Counted from the stretch's first letter, positions 18,590 through 27,218 are shown. The stretch is DNA of 64,000 bases from a bacterium (GCA_030688365.1 JAUYIE010000020.1:1-64000), one strand, 5' to 3'. Translations and numbers: made by a program. The notes: generated by a model not told the origin, from the sequence alone.

Positions 18590-18600
18590 GGTTTTTGGGG

Positions 18601-18650
18601 TAAAATAAAACCGATGTTGGTGCTTATTACACCTCGATCGGTTATTTTTT
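18601..18650. terminator. bidirectional terminator
   Basis: AACCGAT (18609-18615) and ATCGGTT (18637-18643) pair, with further partial pairing inside, and T or A runs on both sides. It ends the leftward two-gene membrane operon. Confidence 0.6.
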
Positions 18651-18848
18651 CTTTGTTTTTACCCAAAGGAAAACGACTACCCCGCCCAAGAGAATGTAAG
18701 CGATGTAATGCATCAAAAAATAAATAAAATACGAGACTACCCTTGCTATCAAGGCAATAAGAAAGTCTTTAGCAAAGATTACTAGCAGTATAAATGCGAC
18801 AAATGCGACAAAAATTACTGTTCCTATGAGATTCCACCTACTTAACAT
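18642..18848 (-). CDS. small membrane protein (68 aa)
   Basis: Two hydrophobic helices (about residues 7-30 and 38-63) and a basic KTKKK end define a small inner-membrane protein. Its ATG overlaps the stop of the upstream gene (TAATG), so the pair is translationally coupled. I do not recognise it. Confidence 0.6.
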   Translation of the reverse strand: MLSRWNLIGTVIFVAFVAFILLVIFAKDFLIALIARVVSYFIYFLMHYIAYILLGGVVVFLWVKTKKK

Positions 18849-19162
18849 TATTTTTTCTCCTTTTTCTTTTTACCAAATCCAAGAATTTTTTTAGCTTTCT
18901 TGACTGGTTTTGAAATCCAGAGGTAAATCCAGATCCCCAATCCTGTCATGATAGCTGTCCCCTCCAGCAGAGCTTGGTTTTGGGGTGTTATGACTGGTGG
19001 GTTAATCCAAAAGCACACTCCGATAAAGAGAATTATGCTCCAAAGTGCTCTTTTTGGGGTCTGAGAACACCAACTGAAAATCCATTTTGTTAGTGTCCAT
19101 ATCTTTTTTGAAACAAACTTTCCTGCTGTTGCCAAAAATTCTAATATTTCTGCTTTATTCAT
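18848..19162 (-). CDS. membrane protein with basic tail (104 aa)
   Basis: After an amphipathic start (residues 1-30) come two hydrophobic helices (about 39-53 and 65-83) and a highly basic C-terminus (KKAKKILGFGKKKKEKK), which suggests both ends are cytoplasmic. GAGAGGA upstream of the ATG is a good ribosome binding site. It forms a two-gene operon with the 68-residue protein. Confidence 0.6.
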   Translation of the reverse strand: MNKAEILEFLATAGKFVSKKIWTLTKWIFSWCSQTPKRALWSIILFIGVCFWINPPVITPQNQALLEGTAIMTGLGIWIYLWISKPVKKAKKILGFGKKKKEKK

Positions 19163-19256
19163 GATGTTTTCCTCTCAAGACATCAATATCCGTCTAGCTC
19201 TCTTGTAAAGAACCAACACTAAACATATACTATATTTATACACTTTTGTCAATACT

Positions 19257-19943
19257 ATGCTTACTAAAAATCAGGAAAAACTTATCGCGTCACTTCAGAC
19301 CCAAAAAGGTCGCGAGTTAGAGGGTTTATGCCTTGTAGAGGGGAAAAAGGTCATTGAAACAGCGGGGAAAGCTGTACTTTTTACGTTTACATCAAAAGAT
19401 ACAAAACAATTTAAAAAGCTGGTGACTACAGAAACACCACAAGACCTTGCCGGGGTGGCGACGATACCGACATGGACTATCAAGGATATAACCAAATCCT
19501 CTACTATTGTCGTTTTGGATGGAATACAAGATCCAGGGAATGTGGGAAGTATACTGCGTCTCTGCTTGGGTTTTGATGCTTCACTGGTACTTATTGAATC
19601 TGCGGATATCACAAGTCCAAAAGTCGTCCGTGCATCTGCCGGTACTATGTTTTCCGTGCCGTGGATTGAGTGCGCGCGTAAAGGCGCGGATGAGCTGATA
19701 CACAAAATCAATCGTCCTGTGTATCGTCTTGAAGCACGCAAAGGTGCGACCGTAGTTTCAAACGAATCTATAAAAAAATTGGAAAACAAAGTTATCATCA
19801 TTGCGGGGTCGGAAGGATCAGGGATCACACTGCCTGTCGCCGGTACGTCTTTACGAATCCCTCATGATGCTGATTTGGAATCCCTTAATGTCGGACACTC
19901 TCTCGCTATACTTTTAGCGATGAGATATATATCACGCTCGTGA
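19257..19943 (+). CDS. TrmH/SpoU-family RNA 2'-O-methyltransferase
   Basis: The 228-residue SPOUT enzyme shows the three family motifs: VLDGIQDPGNVGSILR, IIAGSEGSGI and LNVGHSLAILLAMRYI. It should methylate a ribose 2'-OH in rRNA or tRNA using S-adenosylmethionine. The N-terminus (LIASLQTQKGRELEG) matches the RNA-binding extension of the rRNA-type group. Its 3' end overlaps the end of the convergent broken gene by 12 bases. Confidence 0.9.
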   Translation: MLTKNQEKLIASLQTQKGRELEGLCLVEGKKVIETAGKAVLFTFTSKDTKQFKKLVTTETPQDLAGVATIPTWTIKDITKSSTIVVLDGIQDPGNVGSILRLCLGFDASLVLIESADITSPKVVRASAGTMFSVPWIECARKGADELIHKINRPVYRLEARKGATVVSNESIKKLENKVIIIAGSEGSGITLPVAGTSLRIPHDADLESLNVGHSLAILLAMRYISRS

Positions 19944-20485
19944 AGGTAACGCTTCAGCGACATCGTCCCATATGTTAGTTAGCAAGGTTTGTACTTCTTG
20001 TTCTTCTTTGCTGAGTTCTGGTGTATTTTTATTTTCAGCTGATTTTGAAAAGGGATAGGTTCCATCGCCGAATGATCTAAGTGAAAAGGTTATCTCATCT
20101 TTTTTGCAAAAAGATTTTAACGGCGGTGACTACTTGGGGTTCAATCATTTCCCAATATATATTCTCTCCTAAAAGTGCTTTTTCTTCTTCTGTTTGTTCA
20201 AGACTATTTTTTTCGCGATTAGTCCATTGTTCTTGTCGTTGTTTGATAATCTTTTTTCGCAAGATTGCATATTGTGATTCCATTAGTATGTCTTTATAAC
20301 ATTCGGCATCATTCGCATATAGGGTTGTAAATTCCTCTGATTTGTTTTTTTTTAAGTTGTGTCATAAACGCATGAAGTTCATGCTCATCAGCATTTTCTA
20401 AAAGACGTACAATCTCAACGCCTTGGTTAAGGTTATAGCCAGCTAGTATTTGTTCTGGCGTTGATTGTGTTGGTATCTCGTACAT
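19932..20485 (-). pseudogene. hypothetical gene interrupted by two frameshifts in A runs
   Basis: From ATG at 20483-20485 the frame begins MYEIPTQSTPEQILAG and runs to MTQLKKK. Removing one A from the nine-A run near 20345-20353 restores a frame through SEEFTTLYANDAECYKDIL and MESQYAILRKK to VVTAVKIFLQK. Removing one A from the six-A run near 20100-20105 again restores a frame through DEITFSLRSFGDGTYPF to a stop at 19932-19934. The whole is about 183 codons of charged, helical protein. It is a pseudogene, a slippage-dependent gene, or a sequencing artefact. Confidence 0.6.
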
Positions 20486-20499
20486 AATTTATTGTGTTA

Positions 20500-21696
20500 T
20501 TACCCCATCACTTTCACGAAATACCTCTTCCCTTTTTGGATGATTGTTCCTTTCGCAGGGATAGTGATTGAGTATTTAATATCATCTACAATTTCATCGT
20601 CTATTTTCACTGACTTTTGTTTGATCAGAGCGCGTGCGTCCGTTGTGCTCGTTGCGAGTTTTGTTTCTACTAGTGCATTTATAAGAGAAATGTTTTTCTT
20701 TGCGATTTTGAAGACAGGTATTTCATCCGGTCGTTTTTGTTGCTGAAATACTTGGATAAATTGTGCTTCTGCTTGTTCACTGTCTTTTTTGCTGTGATAC
20801 ATCGTGGTGATTTCTCGCGCAAGAAACATTTTTGCATCACGTGGATTGAGTGTACCGGCTTTAATATCATGAGACATCTTGCTGATTTCTTTTTCCGGAA
20901 TTTTTGTTGCAAGGTCAAAGTATTTCCACATGATCTTATCCGATATAGACATCACCTTGCCATACATATCGGCTGGTACATCAGTGATATTGATGGTGTT
21001 GCCCAAACTTTTTGACATTTTTTCATTACCATCAGTGCCGGGGATGTAAGGAAATAAAATCACATCTTGCTCTGGCATGCCGTGGCTGTGTTGTACTTCC
21101 CTGCCCATCAGTACATTAAATTTTTGATCCATGCCACCGAGTTCAACATCCGCCTTGATCATCACCGAGTCATATCCTTGCATGAGCGGATACAATATTT
21201 CTTGTGCGTGGAGTGGTTGATTTTTTTTCAGGCGCTCACCAAAGGTTTCGTGTGCCAAAAGACGATTGAGTGTAGTGGTCGCCATGAGTTCAATCACGTC
21301 GCGTAAGGTAAATTTTGAAAACCATTCGGAATTACGGTGTACCTCTGTCTTCTTTTTATCAAGAATACTAAATACTTGCGTGAGATACATATCCGCATTG
21401 CGTTTTGTTTCTTCGTGGCTTATGAGCTTGCGTGCCTCCGATCGATCAGACGGATCACCAAGTTGTGCGGTGTAGTCGCCCAAGATAAGGACTGCGGTAT
21501 GTCCCGCGTCTTGAAACTCACGAAGTTTATGAAGCGGTACAGTGTGGCCAATATGGATTTGTGGCTTGTTGGCATCAATACCGTACTTGATACGAAGTTT
21601 CTCGCCTTTTTTGAGACGCGCTTCAAGGTGTTTGCGATCAATCACTTCTGCGACTCCGCGCGAAAGAAGAGAATGAATAGGATCGTTGTGTGTCAT
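20500..21696 (-). CDS. tyrS: tyrosyl-tRNA synthetase
   Basis: The 398-residue class I enzyme shows HIGH as HIGHTVPLHKL, KMSKS as KMSKSLGNTI, and a C-terminal S4-like RNA-binding domain (TDARALIKQKSVKIDDEIV). The tyrosine pocket residues are in IKYGIDANKPQIHIGH and MQGYDSVMIKADVELGGMDQ. The length is normal. It is followed by the frameshifted gene. Confidence 0.96.
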   Translation of the reverse strand: MTHNDPIHSLLSRGVAEVIDRKHLEARLKKGEKLRIKYGIDANKPQIHIGHTVPLHKLREFQDAGHTAVLILGDYTAQLGDPSDRSEARKLISHEETKRNADMYLTQVFSILDKKKTEVHRNSEWFSKFTLRDVIELMATTTLNRLLAHETFGERLKKNQPLHAQEILYPLMQGYDSVMIKADVELGGMDQKFNVLMGREVQHSHGMPEQDVILFPYIPGTDGNEKMSKSLGNTINITDVPADMYGKVMSISDKIMWKYFDLATKIPEKEISKMSHDIKAGTLNPRDAKMFLAREITTMYHSKKDSEQAEAQFIQVFQQQKRPDEIPVFKIAKKNISLINALVETKLATSTTDARALIKQKSVKIDDEIVDDIKYSITIPAKGTIIQKGKRYFVKVMG

Positions 21697-21725
21697 ATAT
21701 GATGAGTACTCATTAAGTACTTTTA

Positions 21726-24467
21726 TTATATCAGTCTTTTGCGTTGTTCTTGCATGCGTACGAGCTCATCTTGATAGTTGGCGACTTTTTGATGCAAATC
21801 TTGGACGATATGTTCCGGTGCTTTAGCCACAAACTCTTGGTTTGCGAGTTGTCCGTTTGTTTTTCCAATAAGAGATTCTATGTTGATGATTTCTTTATCA
21901 AGACGTGTCTTTTCTTCTTCAATCTTCATGGAAGTCAACGGGATATATATCTCAATGTCTTCTGTTGTAAGAAACAACGCGCTGTGCGGTTTTTTTCCGC
22001 TATCTTGTATAGTGAGTTGTCCGGCATGTGTAAGTCGTGTGATGGTATCTATGTGTGGTGTAAGAAATGCGCTTTTGTGCGGAGTGTAAAAAATCAGATT
22101 GATTTTTTCACCAGCGGATATGTGATTTTCTGATCGTGCATTACGTATGGTTTGGACGATTTTTTGTAATGATAAAAATTCTTGTTCTATTTTTTCGTCT
22201 ATAGCTGACGAGTTTGATTGTGGCCATGCGCGTACCATAAGCAGTGCAGGTCGGTCAGGGTGTGTGGGTGGAAATGAAGACAATGCAAGACGATATATCT
22301 CTTCTGTGACAAATGGCGCCATCGGATGCCATAAGACTAGTAATACCTCAAGAATAGAAAGTAGCAATGCGCGCTTATCCCCCTCCACTTTACTTATCTC
22401 AACATACCAATCTGCAAAATCATCCCATGTGAATACTCGTAGTAATTCTGCTGCATGAGAAAATTCATAGTGTTCAATAGATTTTGAAACCTCTGCGATA
22501 AGATTGTTGAGTCGGCTGATGATCCATCGGTCTGCAAGAGTATATTGCGGTTTTTTTGCTGTTTTTTCGGATTTTTCCTCGTTACCAGTGAAGGTCAAAA
22601 TGTATCTACTAATATTCCATAGTTTGTTTACGAAATTTCGATAGCTCTCGACCTTGTCTTGGGAAAGTCGCATACTATTTCCTGGTGTCACGCCGATTAA
22701 CAAACTTAACCTCAATGCATCTGTACCATATTTTTCGATCATCTCAAGAGGATCAATAGCAGTTTCTTCATGAGACTTGCTCATCTTTCGTCCATTTTTA
22801 TCCAAAACCATCCCATGAAGATAGATTGTTTTAAATGGCGCTTCATCAAGCGCGTATTCCGTCATCAAGATCATTCTGTTTACCCAAAAGGTGAGGATAT
22901 CCCACATGGTATCCAAAACAGTAGTAGGATGAAAAGTAGCCAAATCACCTTTTTTAATAATTTTTCCATCTTTTTCTTCTGCATTGTCTGGCCAGCCCAT
23001 CGTACTAAACGTCCACATACCGGATGAAAACCAGGTATCAAGTGTATCTTCTTCGGGTGTGGGTTTTGTGTTGCTACATTTTGGACACTGTAGCGGTTCT
23101 TCTACACTGACGATTGTCTCACCGCATCCTCCATTTTCCGGCAAACAATAGGATACAGGGATTTGATGGCCAAACCATATTTGTCGCGAAATACACCAAT
23201 CACGAAGATTTTCCGTCCATTGAAAATATTGTTTTTCAAATCGTTGTGGGATTATTTGAATATCTTTTGAATGTATTGCACGAAGTCCCATCTCTTTAAG
23301 AGATTCATTATGGCGAGGGGTTTTTTTGTTAACATCAATAAACCATTGCAAGGAAGTAATTGGCTCAATGATAGTATCGCAACGATAACAGACGCCGACG
23401 CTATTTGAATATGTTTTCTTTTTTTCAAATAGACCTGCGGTCTGCAGTGCTGATATGACTGCTTCTCTCGCAGTGTAGCGATCCATACCTTCAAATTGCT
23501 GAATAGACGAAAGATCGTGGTTTGCCTTTCTTAAAGAATCAAAGTTGATTTTGGCTTCGTCATCAAGTATGCGATATGTCGGTAGGTTGTATTTTCTACC
23601 GATTTCAAAATCGTTCGGATCATGCGCGGGGGTGATTTTGAGTGAACCGGTACCAAACTCCATATCCACATATTCATCTGCAATGACAGGAATATCACGA
23701 TTGGCAAGCGGAAGTGTTACGACATTACCAATGTACTGTTGATAGCGCGGGTCGTTTGGATTGACGGCGACCGCAACATCGCCAAGCATTGTTTCGGGGC
23801 GCGTTGTGGCTACGGTAAGAAATGCCTCACTATTTTTTATAGGATATTTGATGTAGTACAATATGCCTTCCTGGTCTTTATGATTTACCTCATCATCTGC
23901 CAAAGTGGACATACAACGAGGACACCAGTTGACAATGCGTGTTCCACGATATATCAGATCGTCTTTGTACATACGAGCAAACATTGTGCGCACTGCCTTT
24001 GTCATGGCGGGTTCCAAGGTATACCGTTCTCTGCTCCAATCACAACTCGCGCCTAGAAGCCGTCCTTGATTACTGATATCACTACGCGATTGTTCTACAT
24101 ATTGAGATACGCGTTCAAGGAATTTTTCACGGCCGAGATCATGGCGAGAGATACCTTCCTTTGCAAGAAGTTTTTCTACTTTATTTGTGCTCGCGATGGA
24201 TGCGTGGTCAGTACCGGGAAGCCATAGTGTCTTATCTCCTTTCATGCGGTGATAGCGAGTCATGAGATCTTCCAGTACATACCCTAGCGCATGACCGGTA
24301 TGAAGTCTGCCTGTCGCGTTTGGCGGGGGCATGATGATACAAAAAGGATTCTTGGCCTCCGGGTAGGCATCAGGATTAAAAAGACCGGAATCCAACCATG
24401 CCTTGTAGGTGCGATTTTCGACATTTTGAGGCTCGTAAGCTTTGGGAAGCTCGTTTGATGATTCCAT
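21726..24467 (-). CDS. valS: valyl-tRNA synthetase
   Basis: The roughly 913-residue class I enzyme has HIGH in PPPNATGRLHTGHALG, the editing domain (CP1) in the middle, and KMSKS in NGRKMSKSHEETAIDP. A C-terminal coiled-coil arm ends the protein. The start at 24467 was chosen because homologous sequence (LPKAYEPQNVE) begins there; an earlier ATG at 24524 would add a short hydrophobic stretch. Confidence 0.95.
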   Translation of the reverse strand: MESSNELPKAYEPQNVENRTYKAWLDSGLFNPDAYPEAKNPFCIIMPPPNATGRLHTGHALGYVLEDLMTRYHRMKGDKTLWLPGTDHASIASTNKVEKLLAKEGISRHDLGREKFLERVSQYVEQSRSDISNQGRLLGASCDWSRERYTLEPAMTKAVRTMFARMYKDDLIYRGTRIVNWCPRCMSTLADDEVNHKDQEGILYYIKYPIKNSEAFLTVATTRPETMLGDVAVAVNPNDPRYQQYIGNVVTLPLANRDIPVIADEYVDMEFGTGSLKITPAHDPNDFEIGRKYNLPTYRILDDEAKINFDSLRKANHDLSSIQQFEGMDRYTAREAVISALQTAGLFEKKKTYSNSVGVCYRCDTIIEPITSLQWFIDVNKKTPRHNESLKEMGLRAIHSKDIQIIPQRFEKQYFQWTENLRDWCISRQIWFGHQIPVSYCLPENGGCGETIVSVEEPLQCPKCSNTKPTPEEDTLDTWFSSGMWTFSTMGWPDNAEEKDGKIIKKGDLATFHPTTVLDTMWDILTFWVNRMILMTEYALDEAPFKTIYLHGMVLDKNGRKMSKSHEETAIDPLEMIEKYGTDALRLSLLIGVTPGNSMRLSQDKVESYRNFVNKLWNISRYILTFTGNEEKSEKTAKKPQYTLADRWIISRLNNLIAEVSKSIEHYEFSHAAELLRVFTWDDFADWYVEISKVEGDKRALLLSILEVLLVLWHPMAPFVTEEIYRLALSSFPPTHPDRPALLMVRAWPQSNSSAIDEKIEQEFLSLQKIVQTIRNARSENHISAGEKINLIFYTPHKSAFLTPHIDTITRLTHAGQLTIQDSGKKPHSALFLTTEDIEIYIPLTSMKIEEEKTRLDKEIINIESLIGKTNGQLANQEFVAKAPEHIVQDLHQKVANYQDELVRMQEQRKRLI

Positions 24468-24604
24468 AGCGAAAAAGATAAGAAATACTACACAAATAGT
24501 ACCAAGCAATGGCTTTAGAGGCAAATAATGGCTAAATTATAGAAAAAACTCTATTATTTATGAGTTTTGACATTAGACACTTGACAAAATGGGAAAAACC
24601 TGAT

Positions 24605-24841
24605 AGTTTGTATGTAGGTTGAGAGTTATATCAGTGAACATGATGTCGACCATGTTCGGATGGAGTAAAAAAAATGAAGCATTTTTCAAATTATTTTGTT
24701 TACCGATCGGGACGTGTTTTATGTTCAATTGGTAAAAATTCTGGAGGCTAACGGTAATGGGTTAATCTCCTAAAAAAAGGTCTGACAGATCACAGAATAC
24801 CATTAATATGGTAAATCTATGGCTCTCGTCGGACCTCTTTT
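24605..24841 (+). ncRNA. candidate structured non-coding RNA
   Basis: This 379-base gene-free stretch between valS and a TrmB-like gene contains five inverted repeats that pair on the rightward strand: GAACATG/CATGTTC (24636-24657), TTTACC/GGTAAA (24699/24731), GGAG with TAAC/GTTA inside CTCC (24743-24770), TACCAT/ATGGTA (24798-24813), and an outer AGGTCTGAC/GTCGGACCT (24778-24836) followed by a T-rich run. A TTGACA lies at 24581-24586. No T-box, SRP, 6S, RNase P or tmRNA signature was found. Some of these hairpins could instead be leftward signals. Confidence 0.35.
24771..24836 (-). terminator. terminator of the TrmB-like gene
   Basis: Read leftward, AGGTC-GAC and GTC-GACCT arms are followed by seven T. 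It lies right behind the stop codon at 24847. Confidence 0.6.
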
Positions 24842-24846
24842 CTTTT

Positions 24847-25581
24847 CTAAATTTTCTTCAAGGATTTTAAAGCAAGTTCAAAAACAATCAATAGAGTTTT
24901 TGCTATAGCGTCACTTTCAATGATGACAGAATTCATTTTACCCTCAAAAGTGATGAAAGCGATTTTTTTATCTACGATCAATATCTCTGAATTGAAATGG
25001 GGATATTCAGCCGGAAGTTTAGTCGTATGAGCTATGCTTGCTGAGCCCGGCTCCCCAATAGCAAGATACTCAAGCTTTGTGTTATTTCTTTTAATTGCAT
25101 CTTTGAATGGTTGCGTATCTTCTGGCGTAAGTATTTGTTTGACGGCATCAAAGTCAGTAATACCAAGAATTCTTTTTGGTTTTGAACCTTCAATATCTTC
25201 CAGTATCGCCTTAATCCCCTCTTTACCCTCAAACATTTTTACTACCGGATGTTCACCTCGTGCCTTGAGTTTGAGTTCAGGCAAAACCCGTGATAAATCA
25301 CCGATCTTTTCTTTCATCTCCTGTTGCTTACGTTCCGCATACGCGAGTAGTTTTTCAGGATCCTCTGATACGTAATATTTCTTTTTTCCTTTTAAAACAC
25401 TGGACATCAATCCACGCTTGGTGAGGATCTCAATAGCAACATATGTCGCTTGTCGAGAAAGCTTCGTGAGCTTGGTCAGGTCAATCACTGTCCCTGGTCC
25501 ATGCTCAAGGGATGCCGTGTAGGTATTGATTTCGCTATCTACAAAGCCCAGTGAGTGCAAAATAGAAGTAATGTGTTGCAT
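24847..25581 (-). CDS. TrmB-like transcriptional regulator (244 aa)
   Basis: The N-terminal 75 residues form a winged helix of the TrmB type (LHSLGFVDSEINTYTASLEHGPGTV, then LSRQATYVAIEILTKRGLM). A coiled segment (about 84-105) links to a C-terminal PLD-like ligand-binding region (about 115-235). TrmB proteins sense sugars in archaea; the ligand here is unknown. A promoter at 25624-25652 serves it. Confidence 0.85.
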   Translation of the reverse strand: MQHITSILHSLGFVDSEINTYTASLEHGPGTVIDLTKLTKLSRQATYVAIEILTKRGLMSSVLKGKKKYYVSEDPEKLLAYAERKQQEMKEKIGDLSRVLPELKLKARGEHPVVKMFEGKEGIKAILEDIEGSKPKRILGITDFDAVKQILTPEDTQPFKDAIKRNNTKLEYLAIGEPGSASIAHTTKLPAEYPHFNSEILIVDKKIAFITFEGKMNSVIIESDAIAKTLLIVFELALKSLKKI

Positions 25582-25623
25582 AAGAGGGATATATAATACT
25601 TATGACTGCGAATATTGTACCAT

Positions 25624-25652
25624 AGTATACCCACATTGTTTACTTTTGACAA
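25624..25652 (-). promoter_or_regulatory. promoter of the TrmB-like gene
   Basis: Read leftward: TTGTCA (25647-25652), 17 bp, TATACT (25624-25629), giving a leader of about 36 bases. The -35 box lies over the -35 box of the opposite promoter. Confidence 0.65.
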
Positions 25653-25674
25653 TGGACGCCCTTGGCCGTATCAT
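25646..25674 (+). promoter_or_regulatory. promoter of tRNA-Ile
   Basis: TTGACA (25646-25651), 17 bp, TATCAT (25669-25674). Transcription would start a few bases ahead of the tRNA at 25684. It overlaps the leftward promoter at the -35 box. Confidence 0.7.
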
Positions 25675-25683
25675 AAGGGGCAT

Positions 25684-25760
25684 GCGCGCATAGCTCAGCC
25701 GGTTAGAGCAGAGATCTTATAAGTCTCAGGTCGGTGGTTCGAGTCCACCTGCGCGCACCA
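25684..25760 (+). tRNA. tRNA-Ile (TAT)
   Basis: A 77-base cloverleaf with acceptor GCGCGCA/TGCGCGC and encoded CCA. The anticodon stem GAGAT/GTCTC closes with a T:G pair around the loop CTTATAA, giving anticodon TAT. This reads AUA directly, unlike the usual lysidine-modified CAT tRNA. Confidence 0.93.
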
Positions 25761-25771
25761 GAGAAAGTCTT

Positions 25772-26560
25772 CTATATTATTGAGGGCTTTTTTGATTCAA
25801 TCTCGTCCCAGATTCCTTTGAAAAGATGTCGCATACTATCTGCAATGGTCTTGTCGTATAGTTCAATAAGATAGAAAGGGTGTTGGCGGGTATTTACAAA
25901 TACTACATAATCACCATTAACCCATGTTGATGACTGAAAATTTGCACCTTTTTTCCAAAACAGCAAGTTTCTTCGGTTATAATCACGCGGTTTCATTATT
26001 TTTGTTTCAAATTCGGATTCATTTGTGAGCATATTTAGAGATACATTCTGCGAGAAAGGTTGTTTCCATTGCCAGTCAATCCATTTTACGTATTCTGTTG
26101 CAAAGGTATGATCTTGAAAACCCCAGAATATCCCATCTCTTTCAAGTAAACTCTCACTCCATATTGGCAATCTTGAATATAAATAATTTTCTAGCTGTTC
26201 TTCGGAGATAAAAATGAGCTTTGGGATGTGATATGGTGCGTCCTTCGTTGCCTCCTGAAGTTGGGTAATTGCTTGTGTGATAAGGTTTTTTTGAATATCA
26301 AGTTTTTCTTCCTCTTGTTTAGTGAGGTTAGCAAGATCTTGGAGCGGTAGTGCAACCAAATATGTCTTAGTACTCCCCAAATCCTCGGCAATTATGCCTT
26401 TTTTGATCAAATCAGAGGCGACGCTATATACCGTGGTACGGTTTATACCTGTTTCCTTGGCTATCTGAGTAGGTGTCGTCTTGCCAGCATGTAGTATGGC
26501 CAAATAAATTTTGGCCTCTTTATCACTAAAACCCAGTTGTTTGAGTATTTCTTGTGGCAT
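25772..26560 (-). CDS. TrmB-like transcriptional regulator (262 aa)
   Basis: The protein begins MPQEILKQLGFSDKEAKIYLAIL, a TrmB-type winged helix (to about residue 75, with TGINRTTVYSVASDLIKKGII as recognition helix). A coiled linker and a C-terminal PLD-like region follow. The start at 26560 is fixed by a near-consensus promoter at 26571-26599, which lies inside any longer reading. It belongs to the same regulator group as the gene at 24847-25581. Confidence 0.85.
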   Translation of the reverse strand: MPQEILKQLGFSDKEAKIYLAILHAGKTTPTQIAKETGINRTTVYSVASDLIKKGIIAEDLGSTKTYLVALPLQDLANLTKQEEEKLDIQKNLITQAITQLQEATKDAPYHIPKLIFISEEQLENYLYSRLPIWSESLLERDGIFWGFQDHTFATEYVKWIDWQWKQPFSQNVSLNMLTNESEFETKIMKPRDYNRRNLLFWKKGANFQSSTWVNGDYVVFVNTRQHPFYLIELYDKTIADSMRHLFKGIWDEIESKKPSII

Positions 26561-26570
26561 ATTTGAGTAT

Positions 26571-26599
26571 ATAATAGTATGTTGTTGGAATACTGTCAA
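26571..26599 (-). promoter_or_regulatory. near-consensus promoter of the second TrmB-like gene
   Basis: Read leftward: TTGACA (26594-26599), 17 bp, TATTAT (26571-26576). The ATG at 26560 is only about 11 bases beyond the -10 box, so the transcript has almost no leader. Confidence 0.8.
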
Positions 26600-26671
26600 C
26601 AATATATCCTTTATGTCATAATATTTTTTATACAAAAAGGAAATATTGGTCTAAAAACTGTTGGAAGACTA

Positions 26672-26700
26672 TTGACAATCTGTTGGATTCGTGGTATACT
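26672..26700 (+). promoter_or_regulatory. promoter of the zinc-ribbon gene
   Basis: TTGACA (26672-26677), 17 bp, TATACT (26695-26700). The leader of about 70 bases contains parS site 1. Confidence 0.8.
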
Positions 26701-26742
26701 TCTCTTTGTTGAGTTAGTTGAAAACAAAAATAATATTATATA

Positions 26743-26758
26743 TGTTCCACGTGGAACA
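26743..26758. promoter_or_regulatory. parS: parS site 1
   Basis: Perfect 16-bp palindrome TGTTCCACGTGGAACA, a known chromosomal ParB-binding sequence. It lies in the leader of the zinc-ribbon gene. Confidence 0.85.
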
Positions 26759-26775
26759 TTAAAGGAGAAATCGAG

Positions 26776-27009
26776 ATGAGTAATAGTAATCAAGTACAGT
26801 ATTGTAAGGCGTGCTTGCGCACGCGGGATACTAATTTCTTTAGCATCGGTTTGTTCATCATATGTGATGAATGTGTTAATCGGTATTATAAAAGAAAAAC
26901 TTGTCCTAAATGTCTTTGTACTAGCTTTAAGCTAAGAGCTTTTTGGCACGTGGAGTGTGCCAATTGTGGCGAGGTATTTTTACAGTATAAAAATAAAAAC
27001 GAAAAATGA
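26776..27009 (+). CDS. small zinc-ribbon protein with four CxxC pairs (77 aa)
   Basis: The protein contains CKAC, CDEC, CPKC and CANC, enough for two zinc-binding ribbons, with a basic linker (RYYKRK). Zinc binding is well supported by the spacing; nucleic-acid binding is inference. AAAGGAG precedes the ATG. It lies inside the parS cluster and ends in a strong terminator. Confidence 0.75.
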   Translation: MSNSNQVQYCKACLRTRDTNFFSIGLFIICDECVNRYYKRKTCPKCLCTSFKLRAFWHVECANCGEVFLQYKNKNEK

Positions 27010-27021
27010 TTCAGGGTAAAC

Positions 27022-27055
27022 GAAGGTATCTTATTACAAGATACCTTCTAATTTT
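27022..27055. terminator. terminator of the zinc-ribbon gene
   Basis: GAAGGTATCTT and AAGATACCTTC form a perfect 11-bp stem with a five-base loop, followed by a TAATTTT tract. Confidence 0.75.
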
Positions 27056-27086
27056 CCTTATAATTCCGAGATCAGACCTCTCAACA

Positions 27087-27102
27087 TGTTCCACGTGGAA
27101 CA
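27087..27102. promoter_or_regulatory. parS: parS site 2
   Basis: Perfect TGTTCCACGTGGAACA, between the zinc-ribbon gene and the second TPR gene. Confidence 0.85.
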
Positions 27103-27129
27103 TTTTGCATACACCCTAACCCCAAATAA

Positions 27130-27145
27130 TGTTCCACGTGGAACA
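27130..27145. promoter_or_regulatory. parS: parS site 3
   Basis: Perfect TGTTCCACGTGGAACA, 43 bases from site 2 start to start. Confidence 0.85.
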
Positions 27146-27174
27146 TTTTGGTAACATATCGCGTGACTCGGAAA

Positions 27175-27190
27175 TGTTCCACGTGGAACA
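27175..27190. promoter_or_regulatory. parS: parS site 4
   Basis: Perfect TGTTCCACGTGGAACA, 45 bases from site 3 start to start. Confidence 0.85.
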
Positions 27191-27218
27191 TTTTGAGGAT
27201 ATAAAGTACAAAAAACCA

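Noticed and set aside
20095..20283. Independent 62-residue gene
   Set aside because: It is the middle part of the frameshifted gene at 19932-20485.
24468..24777. T-box riboswitch in front of valS
   Set aside because: No T-box sequence or antiterminator motif is visible on the leftward strand.
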